The translations under genes and the position numbers were made by a program. Below the pieces are notes generated by a model. It did no database searches, was not told where the DNA came from, and worked only from the letters and a program-made list of their open reading frames with translations. From positions 1 to 29,724 of the forward strand of contig DPVM01000014.1 of NCBI GenBank assembly GCA_003526845.1: a DNA stretch of 29,724 nt. Reading direction: 5' to 3'. Below are positions 13,190 through 21,282 of the stretch, one piece after another. The stretch comes from Oscillospiraceae bacterium (GTDB lineage Bacteria; Bacillota; Clostridia; Oscillospirales; Acutalibacteraceae). Numbering within the stretch: the first letter of the stretch is position 1; every line of letters begins with the position of its first letter.

Positions 13190-15412
13190 GTGGAAAAATT
13201 CGCTATTTGCGGATATACAAGAATTTCTGTTGACTTGTTTGAGGACAGGGACAACACATCAATAGAAAACCAAAAAGCAATTATTGAGGAGTTTGTAAAA
13301 AATAAATTTCCAAACAGTAAACTTGATTTATATGTTGACCGTGATCGAAGCGGTTACACTTTTGAGCAACGAGAAGAATACCAAAAAATGCGCAGTCTTA
13401 TGCTCAGTCATCAATATGATATTCTTATAGTCAAGGACTTTTCAAGATTTTCAAGACGAAACAGCAGAGGCTTGTGCGAACTTGAAGATTTGAGAGATGC
13501 AGGAATGAGAATTATCTCTATTGTCGACAACATCGACTTCCCGAATGATGACGATTGGCTCAAAATTCAGTTTCAGTTTTTAATCAATGAAATGCCGGTT
13601 ACAGACACTTCAAAGAAAATAAAGGCTGTAATTAACAGACGGCAGAAAGACGGCAAGTGGATTTGCAATGTGCCGTTTGGATATGAAATGGTAAACTACA
13701 AACAGATGACCTTTAAAGTTGACGAGCCGAATGCTTTGACCGTTAAGAAAATTTTTGAACTTTATTGCAACGGTTGGGGATACAAAAAAATTGCAGAATA
13801 CCTTACTGAGCAAAGATTTCCTACACCGTCTATGGTTAAAAAAGAACGGTATGAGTCAGAGGGCGAAAAGTCGAAATACGAGGCAAATCCTATATGGAAT
13901 ACGGCATCGGTCAGAACTATTTTGAGCAATGATTTTTACACAGGCGTGTTGAGGCAAAGAAAGTACACCAGAACAAAAATCAACGGCAAAGAAGTCAAAC
14001 TTGATGACGAAAACAACATAGTTTTTGAAGAACATCACGAGGCTATAATCGACAAGCAAACTTTTAGCAATGTAAAAACGCTTATGTCAAAACGCTCCAC
14101 AAATCATTATCACGGAGTAGGCAAATATTCAACGAAATATACGGGGCTTCTTGTGTGCGGTGATTGCGGAAGTCCAATGTTCTCTCGCAGTACACCGAGA
14201 ATGGCTCCGTCATACATTTGCGGAAATTATCACAAGCACGGCAAAAAATACTGCACTTCTCATCATACAAGGGTCGATATGATGGACAGCATTGTAAAAA
14301 CATATCTTGCAAAGGTTCGCTGTGAAATTGTCAAAAATGTGAATGTAATCGGCTCTGCCCTTGAAAGCGAAAATCAGAACAGTCCGCAAAAAAGAAAGTC
14401 TGCCATAGATTTGCTTAATGAAAAAATCGAAAAAGCACAAAAGGAATTGCAAATTACAAAACGGCAGAGAATCCGTGACATTATCCGTAATCCCGAGAAC
14501 GAGGAATTGCTTGAAGAAACCTATAATTCGCTTGAAAACGAGTTGTGTGGCAAAATAGAGGGGTATAAAGCACAACTTTTGATGTGCAACGATAAGACGG
14601 ATAATATAAAAAGTCTGAAGAGTAATTCGGATTATATTATCGAAACTTTCGATACCATTCTTCAAAAAGATGAATTGACCGAGTTGGACTTGAAAAATGT
14701 TGTTGATAAAATTTATGTCTACGAAAATCATATTGAAATCAAACTTGATGCGGATATTGAAAGCCTGTTGATAAATGATTATCAGGTCACCAAGAAAGGA
14801 ATTGAGATTGAACGCATTACAGAAGATTACTTCAAGGAAGAAATAATATTGAAAATTACTCATCAAGCACAAAAACAGCTTGATGTATTTTTGGCACTAA
14901 ATAAACCCCTTGCTGATGATGTGGTGAAAACAGAGAAAATATACAGTCGCAACGCTATAAATAACGGTGACCCACTTGAAATTTATACTGATGCGGAGGG
15001 TGAAGTTATTTTTAAAAAGTATTCGCCCATCGGCGAGCTTTCCTCCTTTGCGTCGCAGTATGCTGAAGTTTTGCATAAGAACGGCGGCTTGCCTATTGCA
15101 ATTATGGATAATGACCATGTTATTGCTGCTTCGGGCATCAGCAAGCGAGAGGTGCTTGAGCGACGAGTAACGAAAAGCCTTGAGGAATTGATGGAAAACA
15201 GACAAATTCATATCAAAACCGACACCGTTCCGTCGATGAACGCAATTGAGGGCTATGACCGAAAGGCAGAGGTCGTTTATCCGATTATGTACGGCGGTGA
15301 TGTCAGCGGCGCTATAGCTCTTTTAGAGGACGAAAACCACACTATGCCTACGGAATCGGACATTAAGCTTGTTCAGGTTGCGGCGGCATTTCTCGGAAAG
15401 CAGATGGAATAA
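13190..15412 (+). CDS. Large serine recombinase fused in frame to SpoVT C-terminal half
   Basis: A 740-residue chimera. Residues 1-592 are the element's integrase: catalytic Ser13 in YTRISVD, Arg-rich KDFSRFSRRN, recombinase domain (about 170-290), zinc ribbon LVCGDCGSPMF ... YICGNYH ... KYC (about 320-365) and coiled coil (about 400-480). From residue 593 the frame continues past the right junction as GDPLEIYTDAEGEVIFKKYS and the whole SpoVT GAF-type sensor domain, ending AAAFLGKQME as in Bacillus SpoVT. GTG start with AAAGGGG (13176-13182) seven bases away. On an excised circle the same gene would instead end GDPSLTTLKAS ... LGC, about 619 residues. The fused sensor might alter recombinase activity in the integrated state; that is conjecture. 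The SpoVT part carries no DNA-binding domain. Confidence 0.92.
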   Translation: MEKFAICGYTRISVDLFEDRDNTSIENQKAIIEEFVKNKFPNSKLDLYVDRDRSGYTFEQREEYQKMRSLMLSHQYDILIVKDFSRFSRRNSRGLCELEDLRDAGMRIISIVDNIDFPNDDDWLKIQFQFLINEMPVTDTSKKIKAVINRRQKDGKWICNVPFGYEMVNYKQMTFKVDEPNALTVKKIFELYCNGWGYKKIAEYLTEQRFPTPSMVKKERYESEGEKSKYEANPIWNTASVRTILSNDFYTGVLRQRKYTRTKINGKEVKLDDENNIVFEEHHEAIIDKQTFSNVKTLMSKRSTNHYHGVGKYSTKYTGLLVCGDCGSPMFSRSTPRMAPSYICGNYHKHGKKYCTSHHTRVDMMDSIVKTYLAKVRCEIVKNVNVIGSALESENQNSPQKRKSAIDLLNEKIEKAQKELQITKRQRIRDIIRNPENEELLEETYNSLENELCGKIEGYKAQLLMCNDKTDNIKSLKSNSDYIIETFDTILQKDELTELDLKNVVDKIYVYENHIEIKLDADIESLLINDYQVTKKGIEIERITEDYFKEEIILKITHQAQKQLDVFLALNKPLADDVVKTEKIYSRNAINNGDPLEIYTDAEGEVIFKKYSPIGELSSFASQYAEVLHKNGGLPIAIMDNDHVIAASGISKREVLERRVTKSLEELMENRQIHIKTDTVPSMNAIEGYDRKAEVVYPIMYGGDVSGAIALLEDENHTMPTESDIKLVQVAAAFLGKQME
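14966..14973. other. attR core: right junction of spoVT element
   Basis: Second copy of GGTGACCC. Left of it are element bases (codons for Asn-Asn of the recombinase); right of it spoVT resumes with codons for Leu-Glu-Ile-Tyr-Thr. The reading frame of spoVT is the same as at the left junction (GGT GAC CCN). Unlike the left junction it is not flanked by an extended palindrome. Confidence 0.82.
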
Positions 15413-15420
15413 TATTGGTA

Positions 15421-15458
15421 ATATTGCACAAAATTAAGCAATGAATGTTGTGCAATAT
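15421..15458. repeat. Inverted repeat after spoVT
   Basis: ATATTGCACAA (15421-15431) and TTGTGCAATAT (15448-15458) form a perfect 11-bp stem around a 16-base loop. It has no T-run, so it is a poor terminator; it could be an operator for the next gene or an mRNA 3' end stabiliser for spoVT. Confidence 0.5.
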
Positions 15459-15488
15459 GTTACATAGATAGAAAGTAGAAAAAAACAC

Positions 15489-15516
15489 TTGCATTTTAAA
15501 ACGAGGTGTATATAAT
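15489..15516 (+). promoter_or_regulatory. Promoter of YczE/YitT-like gene
   Basis: TTGCAT (15489-15494) and consensus TATAAT (15511-15516) are 16 bases apart, about 65 bases before the preferred start codon. Confidence 0.65.
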
Positions 15517-15581
15517 AGTGGGCAAAGAGAGGAAATATGGTGAGCGGATGTAGTGCTCATCGGGTAATGAGGAAATTACTT

Positions 15582-16418
15582 ATGAAGAAATTTCAAAACG
15601 AGGCCTACGGCTACATAAAAGATATGTTTGTTCAGCACAATATGGTAAAACGCTGCGTTTTATCGTTGCTTTCAATCATTATTATGGGTTTTGGAATTGC
15701 TTTGTTTTCAGTTTCCGGATTTGGTGTTGACCCCTTTACATCAATGAATATGAATGTTTCCTCAACCATAGGAATTAGCTTCGGAACATACCAGATGATC
15801 ATCAACGCAGTCATAATTGTATTTGTTGTGGCTGTTGCCCACAGAGGACTTGTCGGAGTGGGCACACTGTTCAATATGGTTGGTGTCGGATATTCGTGCG
15901 AATTTTTTGAAGGTTTGATCAGACCTCTCCTTACTGATCACGGTGATAGCATTGCGGTTCGCATTTGTCTGCTTGCGGCGGGCATAGTTGTTCTGTGCTT
16001 TTCCTGTTCTCTCTTTTTTGTTTCAAATGTCGGCGTAGGTCCATACGATGCGCTTGGATTTATGCTTAACCAAACAACAAAAATTCCTTACAAATGGACT
16101 CGTGTAATCACGGATGTCCTTGTAGTTTTGATAGGCCTTGTGGTCAGCGGCGGCTTAGCCTCACTGATTAAGGGCGATATTTCGGGAGTTAAAAATATCG
16201 GCATCGGCACAATCATCACAGCTTTTATGATGGGTCCGCTTGTTGATTTCTTTTCAAAGCATGTCAGCTCAAAAATACTCAATGTTGACTATGCAGGCCT
16301 CAGTAAAGACATTGCATTCTTTATGATTAAAGGCGCAATGGCAAAGAATAAGGTTCCCGAAAACCCTGCCGAATTGAATATGCATTCTTCAGCGTATGAA
16401 GTTTTTAATAAAATTTAA
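15582..16418 (+). CDS. YczE/YitT-like multi-pass membrane protein
   Basis: A 278-residue integral membrane protein with about five to six hydrophobic segments and two copies of a glycine-rich repeat: FSVSGFGVDPFTSMNMNVSS in the first half and FFVSNVGVGPYDALGFML in the second. This duplicated 'GxGxxP' pattern is typical of the YczE/YyaS family of YitT-related membrane proteins, whose transport substrate is unknown. A soluble C-terminal tail (about 235-278) follows. I prefer the ATG at 15582, with GAGG (15570-15573) nine bases upstream. An ATG at 15537 with AGAGAGG would add 15 residues of unusual composition, and translation may start there. It stands alone, with promoter before and two terminators behind. 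Confidence 0.8.
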   Translation: MKKFQNEAYGYIKDMFVQHNMVKRCVLSLLSIIIMGFGIALFSVSGFGVDPFTSMNMNVSSTIGISFGTYQMIINAVIIVFVVAVAHRGLVGVGTLFNMVGVGYSCEFFEGLIRPLLTDHGDSIAVRICLLAAGIVVLCFSCSLFFVSNVGVGPYDALGFMLNQTTKIPYKWTRVITDVLVVLIGLVVSGGLASLIKGDISGVKNIGIGTIITAFMMGPLVDFFSKHVSSKILNVDYAGLSKDIAFFMIKGAMAKNKVPENPAELNMHSSAYEVFNKI

Positions 16419-16427
16419 TCGGCAACT

Positions 16428-16460
16428 AAGGTTGCGTAAATTTATTTTGCCAACCTTTTT
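16428..16460 (+). terminator. Terminator after YczE-like gene
   Basis: AAGGTTG (16428-16434) pairs with CAACCTT (16451-16457), a 7-bp stem with a long loop, followed by three more Ts. Confidence 0.6.
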
Positions 16461-16504
16461 ATATATAGCTTTTTAGTTTTTACATAAATTTTACCCAAAG
16501 AGAA

Positions 16505-16535
16505 AGGGCGCAACCGTTTTGGTTGCGCCTTTTTT
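16505..16535. terminator. Strong terminator between convergent genes
   Basis: GGCGCAACC (16507-16515) and GGTTGCGCC (16521-16529) form a perfect 9-bp stem with a GTTTT loop and a six-T run. It faces the plus strand best; T-rich sequence on the other side means it may also stop the minus-strand glycosidase transcript. Confidence 0.88.
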
Positions 16536-16585
16536 CTTTGCATTTTTATTATGTTGTGATTATATATTAATATTGTAATTAATTA

Positions 16586-17893
16586 CTAATATATTCTATA
16601 GAGCTTTGCGCCGTGAGGCTCAACCTCGGCGGTTATGCTGTTTTTGCATTTGCCGACATCGCTTTTTTGCCAAATATCATAAAGCGAATATTGCTCGTCC
16701 GGCATTAAAATTCCCGTCAGGTCGGCTTTAATTTTTCTCGCTTTCGTGTCGGTGTTGAATATTGCAATGTATTTGCATTTCTTTCCGTTTGCAGACCAAA
16801 TGACTGTTCCTTTGCCGTTCTTCTCATTGCGGAATATCTCTTTTGCTCCGTATGATTCGCGGTGCATCGTCATATAATCCTCGTTGGTTAAAAGGGAGAG
16901 GGTGAAATCGTCATTCTCCGGCATGTTGCCGCCTATCATAAGCGGACTTTTGAAAATTCCCCAAAGGCTCATCAGAGTGTAATGCTCGGGCTTGGTGAAT
17001 TGCGACATTCTGTTGTTCGGTCCGTGGTAGCTGCTGTGTTTGCAAAGTCTGCCTATCGGCAACATATCGCAGTCGGGATAATTCCCGGGCGAGGTCACAC
17101 CCTCCCAGGTCTTGCACTTGTCAAACATATCGTGCAGTTTGTCCCAAATATCCCAAAAATCGCCTGTCAGTCGCCACATATTTGCGTTTTTGCAAAGATG
17201 GTCTGCCTTTTCACGCATTGCCGGTCCGGGCGAAAGCGACAAAATAATTTTTCTGCCGCAGTTGTCAATCGCCTTGCGCAGCATTTCGATTTCATAATCG
17301 GCACTGTACGGGTTGTCCCACTGTCTGAACTCCGTCACACAAATATCGTCGCACTTTATAAAATCGACACCCCAACTTGCATACATATTTACAATTGAAT
17401 TGTAATATTCCTGTGATGCGGCACAGTTTTTAACACCGTACATATCGGTGTTCCATGAGCAAACCGAAAAATGGTGCGCAATGTCACGGCAGGTTTTGTC
17501 ACTTCCTAAAATTTTGCAATTTTGAGCTACTGCCTGACGCGGAACGCCGCGCATTATATGTATTCCGAACTTAAGACCGAGAGAGTGAATATAGTCGGCA
17601 ATGGGCTTAAAGCCTTTTTTGCCCTCACTGCTTGGAAAACGGTTTGGCGCAGGGATAAGCCTGCCGTATTCATCCATGCAAAGCTCGGTAAAATTGTTGT
17701 AATCGTTGTCCTTTGCCTTTGGCTCATACCATTGAATGTCGCAAACTATGTATTCCCATCCGTATTTTTTCAAGTTTTTTGCCATATAGCAGGCATTTTC
17801 GCGCAATTCCGACTCCGTAACAGCGGCGCCGAAGCAGTCCCAGCTGTTCCAGCCGAGCGGTGCGGTTTTTGCCCATTTTTTGAAATTCGTCAT
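16586..17893 (-). CDS. GH27 family alpha-galactosidase-like enzyme
   Basis: A 435-residue retaining glycoside hydrolase of family 27, which removes terminal alpha-galactose or related sugars from plant oligosaccharides. It begins with the family motif PLGWNSWDCFG (12-22). The nucleophile is Asp182 in FIKCDDIC, and the acid/base is Asp245 in RLTGDFWD. The (beta/alpha)8 barrel spans about residues 10-340, followed by a beta-sandwich domain ending HGAKLYRIY. There is no signal peptide, so it acts inside the cell on imported oligosaccharides. The variant HIMRGVPRQAV stretch means a related specificity, such as beta-L-arabinopyranosidase or alpha-N-acetylgalactosaminidase, cannot be ruled out. Own promoter; Shine-Dalgarno GAGG eight to ten bases before the ATG. 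Confidence 0.9.
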   Translation of the reverse strand: MTNFKKWAKTAPLGWNSWDCFGAAVTESELRENACYMAKNLKKYGWEYIVCDIQWYEPKAKDNDYNNFTELCMDEYGRLIPAPNRFPSSEGKKGFKPIADYIHSLGLKFGIHIMRGVPRQAVAQNCKILGSDKTCRDIAHHFSVCSWNTDMYGVKNCAASQEYYNSIVNMYASWGVDFIKCDDICVTEFRQWDNPYSADYEIEMLRKAIDNCGRKIILSLSPGPAMREKADHLCKNANMWRLTGDFWDIWDKLHDMFDKCKTWEGVTSPGNYPDCDMLPIGRLCKHSSYHGPNNRMSQFTKPEHYTLMSLWGIFKSPLMIGGNMPENDDFTLSLLTNEDYMTMHRESYGAKEIFRNEKNGKGTVIWSANGKKCKYIAIFNTDTKARKIKADLTGILMPDEQYSLYDIWQKSDVGKCKNSITAEVEPHGAKLYRIY

Positions 17894-17934
17894 ATTGCCG
17901 TACCTCGTTAAAACAGTATGTTTAGTGTGACTTT

Positions 17935-17963
17935 ATTATAAAATAATGCCAAATATAAGTCAA
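17935..17963 (-). promoter_or_regulatory. Promoter of GH27 gene
   Basis: On the minus strand TTGACT (17963-17958) and TATAAT (17940-17935) are 17 bases apart, about 40 bases before the start codon. No catabolite (cre) site was recognised. Confidence 0.82.
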
Positions 17964-18020
17964 TTTATTTTTTCGTTTTGTATGCTTTCGTTAAAATGCA
18001 AGAAATTTGCAAAAATTGTC

Positions 18021-18107
18021 TTGACAAATATTTGAACGAGGCGTAATATATAAATGGTTAGCGAGGACTAACCTTTATTTTGACGCAACGGTTAGCAAAA
18101 ACTAACC
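18021..18107 (+). promoter_or_regulatory. feo promoter with two GGTTAG-N6-CTAACC operators
   Basis: TTGACA (18021-18026) and TAATAT (18044-18049), 17 bases apart, form the promoter. Two perfect inverted repeats follow directly: GGTTAG/CTAACC at 18056-18073 and 18090-18107, with six-base centres and 34 bases (about three helix turns) between them. Their form recalls DtxR/IdeR-type metal-repressor boxes, which fits an iron uptake operon. Binding at the transcription start would repress the operon when iron is plentiful. The repressor itself is not in the window. Confidence 0.78.
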
Positions 18108-18155
18108 TGCATATATGAACGTGATATGACGGTTGACCCGTCGGGAGGTAGCAAT

Positions 18156-18368
18156 ATGATGCCGTTAACATTAGCCTCATCGGGTGAGGACGCAATAGTA
18201 AAAAAAATCGGCGGCAAGCCCGAGGTTAAAAAACATCTTGAAAATCTTGGTTTTGTTGTCGGCAGTGAGATTAACGTAATCACAGAACAAAACGGAAACA
18301 TTATCGTCAAGGTTAAAGAGGCGAGAGTTGCTATAAGCAAGGAAATGGCTAATAAAATATTTATTTAA
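18156..18368 (+). CDS. feoA: FeoA-domain protein 1
   Basis: A 70-residue SH3-like FeoA protein (LASSGEDAIVKKIGGKPEVKKHLENLGFVVGSEINVI), a cytoplasmic accessory of the FeoB ferrous iron transporter. The region LENLGFVVGSEINVI and the final VKEARVAISKEMANKIFI follow the family pattern. The start at 18156 is set by GGGAGG (18143-18148) seven bases upstream; an in-frame ATG at 18126 is farther out and lacks a binding site. It is the first of two feoA genes, as is usual in clostridia. It lies directly behind the two metal-repressor-like operators. Confidence 0.9.
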   Translation: MMPLTLASSGEDAIVKKIGGKPEVKKHLENLGFVVGSEINVITEQNGNIIVKVKEARVAISKEMANKIFI

Positions 18369-18403
18369 TATAGTTTATTAACAACAATCAAAGGAGGAAA
18401 AGG

Positions 18404-18625
18404 ATGAAAACTTTGAAACAAGCAAAGGTCGGCGAAACCGTTAAAGTTGTAAAACTTCACGGTGAAGGCGCTCTTAAACGCAGAATTATGGATATGGGCA
18501 TCACAAAGGGTGTTGAAGTCTATGTAAGAAAAGTAGCCCCCCTCGGTGATCCGATTGAAATCAAAGTTCGCGGATACGAGCTTTCATTGCGTAAAAATGA
18601 CGCAGAACTTATTGAGGTTGAATAA
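18404..18625 (+). CDS. feoA: FeoA-domain protein 2
   Basis: A 73-residue FeoA protein, closer to the classic type than the first: MKTLKQAKVGETVKVVKL, then GEGALKRRIMDMGITKGVEVYV and PLGDPIEIKVRGYELSLRKNDA. FeoA proteins bind the G domain of FeoB or its complex and are required for ferrous iron uptake. Strong Shine-Dalgarno AAAGGAGG is at 18391-18398. It follows the first feoA by 35 bases and precedes feoB by about 95, a gap that holds two more operator-like repeats. Confidence 0.95.
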   Translation: MKTLKQAKVGETVKVVKLHGEGALKRRIMDMGITKGVEVYVRKVAPLGDPIEIKVRGYELSLRKNDAELIEVE

Positions 18626-18663
18626 TTAATCACTCAAAATAGTTTGAATTTCTTCGGCTTAAG

Positions 18664-18695
18664 GGTTAGCGATAACTAATTAGCTGTGACTAATT
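18664..18695 (+). promoter_or_regulatory. Two overlapping operator-like repeats before feoB
   Basis: GGTTAG/CTAATT (18664-18681) and AATTAG/CTAATT (18678-18695) repeat the pattern seen before feoA with the same six-base centre. They overlap by four bases. They suggest a second, internal control point directly before the feoB ribosome binding site (GAAAGGA, 18704-18710). Confidence 0.6.
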
Positions 18696-18719
18696 ACATT
18701 TTTGAAAGGAAATTTACAT

Positions 18720-21245
18720 ATGAGTATTAAAATTGCTCTTGCCGGCAACCCGAACTGCGGTAAAACAACATTGTTTAACGCACTCACAGGTTCAAACCAG
18801 TTTGTAGGTAACTGGCCGGGTGTTACGGTTGAGAAAAAAGAAGGCAAGCTTAAAAAACACAGTGATGTAATCATCACTGACTTGCCGGGCATTTATTCAC
18901 TTTCTCCATACACTTTGGAGGAGGTTGTTGCAAGAAACTATCTTATTAACGAACATCCGGACGCTGTTCTTAATATCGTTGACGGCACAAATCTTGAGAG
19001 AAACCTTTATCTCACAACTCAAGTTGTGGAACTTGGTATTCCGGTTGTTGTTGCCGTAAACATGATGGATATTGTTAGGAAAAACGGTGACAAAATCAAT
19101 ATTGAAGAGCTTTCGCGCCAGCTCGCTTGTCCTGTCGTTGAAATTTCGGCACTTAAGGGCACAGGTATCAAAGAGGCTGCGGATTTGGCAGTTAAGGCAG
19201 CAAGCGATGCTCCGACAATTCCGCAACACAAATTCAGCGGCGTAGTTGAACACGCACTTGCTCATATTGAAGAGGCTGTTCTTCATGATATGCCGGAAAA
19301 TCAACAGCGTTGGTACGCTATCAAGATTTTTGAGGGCGATGACAAAGTTCTTTCACAGCTTAACATTCAAAGCGATGTTCTTTCACACATTCAGAAGGAT
19401 ATTAAGGCTGCAGAGGACGAACTTGACGATGACGCAGAATCAATCATCACAAACGAAAGATATGTTTATATCGCATCTATCATTCACAGCGTTTATAAGA
19501 AAAAGAGTCACGATAAGCTCTCAACTTCAGATAAAATCGATAAGGTTGTAACAAACAGATGGCTCGGTCTTCCGATTTTCGCTGTTATTATGTTCCTTGT
19601 TTATTACATTTCAATGGTAACAGTCGGTGCAGCAGCAACAGACTGGACAAATGACGGCTTGTTCGGCGACGGCTATCACCTCTTCGGCAACGGCACTGCC
19701 GCATATGAAGAGGCATCGAAGGAATACGGCGATACAGACCAAATTCTCGACGCATTTATTTCCGAATACGGCACAGATGAAATGGCAGACGCCATTGACC
19801 TTGAAAACGAAGATTACAACGACGCAACCGCAAAATCAGCACTTGGTCAACTTGTTGCGGCTACTCCTTCGGACGCAAAGGTAACATACGAAACAGAGGA
19901 TGAGGAAACCCTCGAAACAACTCAACATCCGGGTACAACAAAGGCAGATCTTGAAAATGCCGTTAAGCAGTATGAGGATACATCGTATAAAGAGGGCTAC
20001 GGTGCTCCGGATACAACAACATACGGTGTTTGGGTTGACGGTATTCCTGTCCTTTTGGGCAATCTTCTTGAAAAAGCAAATGCTCCGGAATGGCTTTCGG
20101 GACTTCTTCTTGACGGTATCGTTGCCGGTGTCGGCGCAGTTCTCGGTTTCGTTCCTCAAATGCTCGTATTGTTCTTCCTTCTTGCATTCCTTGAGGCTTG
20201 CGGTTATATGTCAAGAATCGCATTCGTTCTCGACCGTATTTTCAGAAAGTTCGGCCTTTCGGGTAAATCGTTCATTCCTATGCTTATCGGTACAGGCTGC
20301 GGTATCCCCGGCGTTATGGCATCCCGTACAATCGAAAATGAGCGTGACCGTCGTATGACGATTATGACAACAACATTCATTCCGTGCGGCGCTAAAGTTC
20401 CGTTCATCGCAATGATCGCAGGCGCTATTTTCGGCGGCTCGGCAATCGTTTCAACATCGGCATACTTCATCGGTATGGCAGCAATCATTATTTCGGGTAT
20501 CATTCTTAAAAAGACAAAGAGATTTGCGGGCGATCCTGCACCGTTTGTTATGGAGCTTCCTGCATATCACCTTCCGACACTCGGCAATGTTCTTCGTTCA
20601 ACTTGGGAGCGCGGATGGTCATTCATCAAAAAAGCAGGTACAATCATCACACTTTCAACAATACTTATTTGGTTCACAACATACTTCGGTGTTGTTGACG
20701 GTCAGTTCAGAATGCTCAGCGAGGAAGAAATTTCCTCATCAATTCTTGCCGCTGTCGGCGGAGCAATTGCTTGGATCTTTAAGCCGCTCGGCTGGGGCAA
20801 CTGGCAGGCAGTTGTTGCGTCTGTAACCGGTCTTGTTGCTAAGGAGAATATCGTAGGTACCATGGGTATTCTCTACGGCGGCGGTGACGCAGATGTTTAT
20901 ACAAACATAGGCCATGTATTCAACGGCGTAACAGGCTATTCATTCCTTATCTTCAACCTCCTCTGTGCACCTTGCTTTGCTGCTATCGGCGCTATCAAGA
21001 GAGAGATGAACAATGCAAAGTGGACTTGGTTTGCAGTTGGTTATCAGTGCGGATTTGCTTATGTAATTGCTCTTATTGTTAACCAAATCGGTTCAATGTT
21101 CATGGGCAACGGCAGCATCATCGGTCTTATCGTTGCAATCGCAGCAATCGGTGCTCTTTGCTACCTGCTCTTCAGAAAGAACAAGTATGATGACAACAAA
21201 CTTACAATAAGCGCAACAGCATCAAAATCAAAGTCAACAAAATAA
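18720..21245 (+). CDS. feoB: Ferrous iron transporter FeoB
   Basis: An 841-residue inner-membrane ferrous iron transporter with a cytoplasmic GTPase. G1 GNPNCGKT (9-16), G3 DLPG (54-57) and G4 NMMD (114-117) are intact. The helical GDI region runs to about 275, then membrane segments begin (about 283-303). The two Gate motifs are FIPMLIGTGCGIPGVMASRT (about 518-537) and FIPCGAKVPFIAMIAG, both with their conserved cysteines. Unusual is an acidic, Thr/Asp/Glu-rich insert of about 110 residues (about 320-438) between the first and second membrane segments, predicted to lie outside the membrane. The ATG at 18720 follows GAAAGGA; an in-frame TTG at 18702 is unlikely. Regulated by the operator repeats upstream. 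Confidence 0.96.
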   Translation: MSIKIALAGNPNCGKTTLFNALTGSNQFVGNWPGVTVEKKEGKLKKHSDVIITDLPGIYSLSPYTLEEVVARNYLINEHPDAVLNIVDGTNLERNLYLTTQVVELGIPVVVAVNMMDIVRKNGDKINIEELSRQLACPVVEISALKGTGIKEAADLAVKAASDAPTIPQHKFSGVVEHALAHIEEAVLHDMPENQQRWYAIKIFEGDDKVLSQLNIQSDVLSHIQKDIKAAEDELDDDAESIITNERYVYIASIIHSVYKKKSHDKLSTSDKIDKVVTNRWLGLPIFAVIMFLVYYISMVTVGAAATDWTNDGLFGDGYHLFGNGTAAYEEASKEYGDTDQILDAFISEYGTDEMADAIDLENEDYNDATAKSALGQLVAATPSDAKVTYETEDEETLETTQHPGTTKADLENAVKQYEDTSYKEGYGAPDTTTYGVWVDGIPVLLGNLLEKANAPEWLSGLLLDGIVAGVGAVLGFVPQMLVLFFLLAFLEACGYMSRIAFVLDRIFRKFGLSGKSFIPMLIGTGCGIPGVMASRTIENERDRRMTIMTTTFIPCGAKVPFIAMIAGAIFGGSAIVSTSAYFIGMAAIIISGIILKKTKRFAGDPAPFVMELPAYHLPTLGNVLRSTWERGWSFIKKAGTIITLSTILIWFTTYFGVVDGQFRMLSEEEISSSILAAVGGAIAWIFKPLGWGNWQAVVASVTGLVAKENIVGTMGILYGGGDADVYTNIGHVFNGVTGYSFLIFNLLCAPCFAAIGAIKREMNNAKWTWFAVGYQCGFAYVIALIVNQIGSMFMGNGSIIGLIVAIAAIGALCYLLFRKNKYDDNKLTISATASKSKSTK

Positions 21246-21282
21246 TCTTCTCAAATCGGCTATAGATTAGAAGGTGGCTTAA

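Larger units (their letters stand above)
2705..14965. mobile_element. 12,261-bp integrative element splitting spoVT
   Basis: The element is bounded by direct repeats of GGTGACCC and lies between codons 30 and 31 of spoVT. It holds a large serine recombinase at its right end, a small protein before it, a broken primase gene, and cargo that looks like defence: Fic protein, Vsr-like nuclease with cytosine methyltransferase, a GHKL-ATPase operon, and an ADP-ribosyltransferase. No relaxase, coupling ATPase or phage structural gene is present, so it is not self-transmissible by any known route. Insertion preserves the reading frame on both sides: precise excision restores SpoVT, and integration fuses the recombinase to the SpoVT C-terminal half. 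Many cargo genes are visibly more AT-rich than the chromosomal genes to the right. Confidence 0.88.

Noticed and set aside
14210..14872. 220-residue minus-strand open frame inside the recombinase
   Set aside because: It is antisense to a conserved recombinase coiled-coil region and has no start signal.
2705..14965. Reading the element as a prophage or a conjugative transposon
   Set aside because: There are no capsid, portal, terminase, relaxase or type IV secretion genes; only an integrase, a broken primase and cargo are present.
15537..15581. Possible riboswitch-like fold before the YczE-like gene
   Set aside because: Only short stems can be drawn and no known riboswitch core was recognised.
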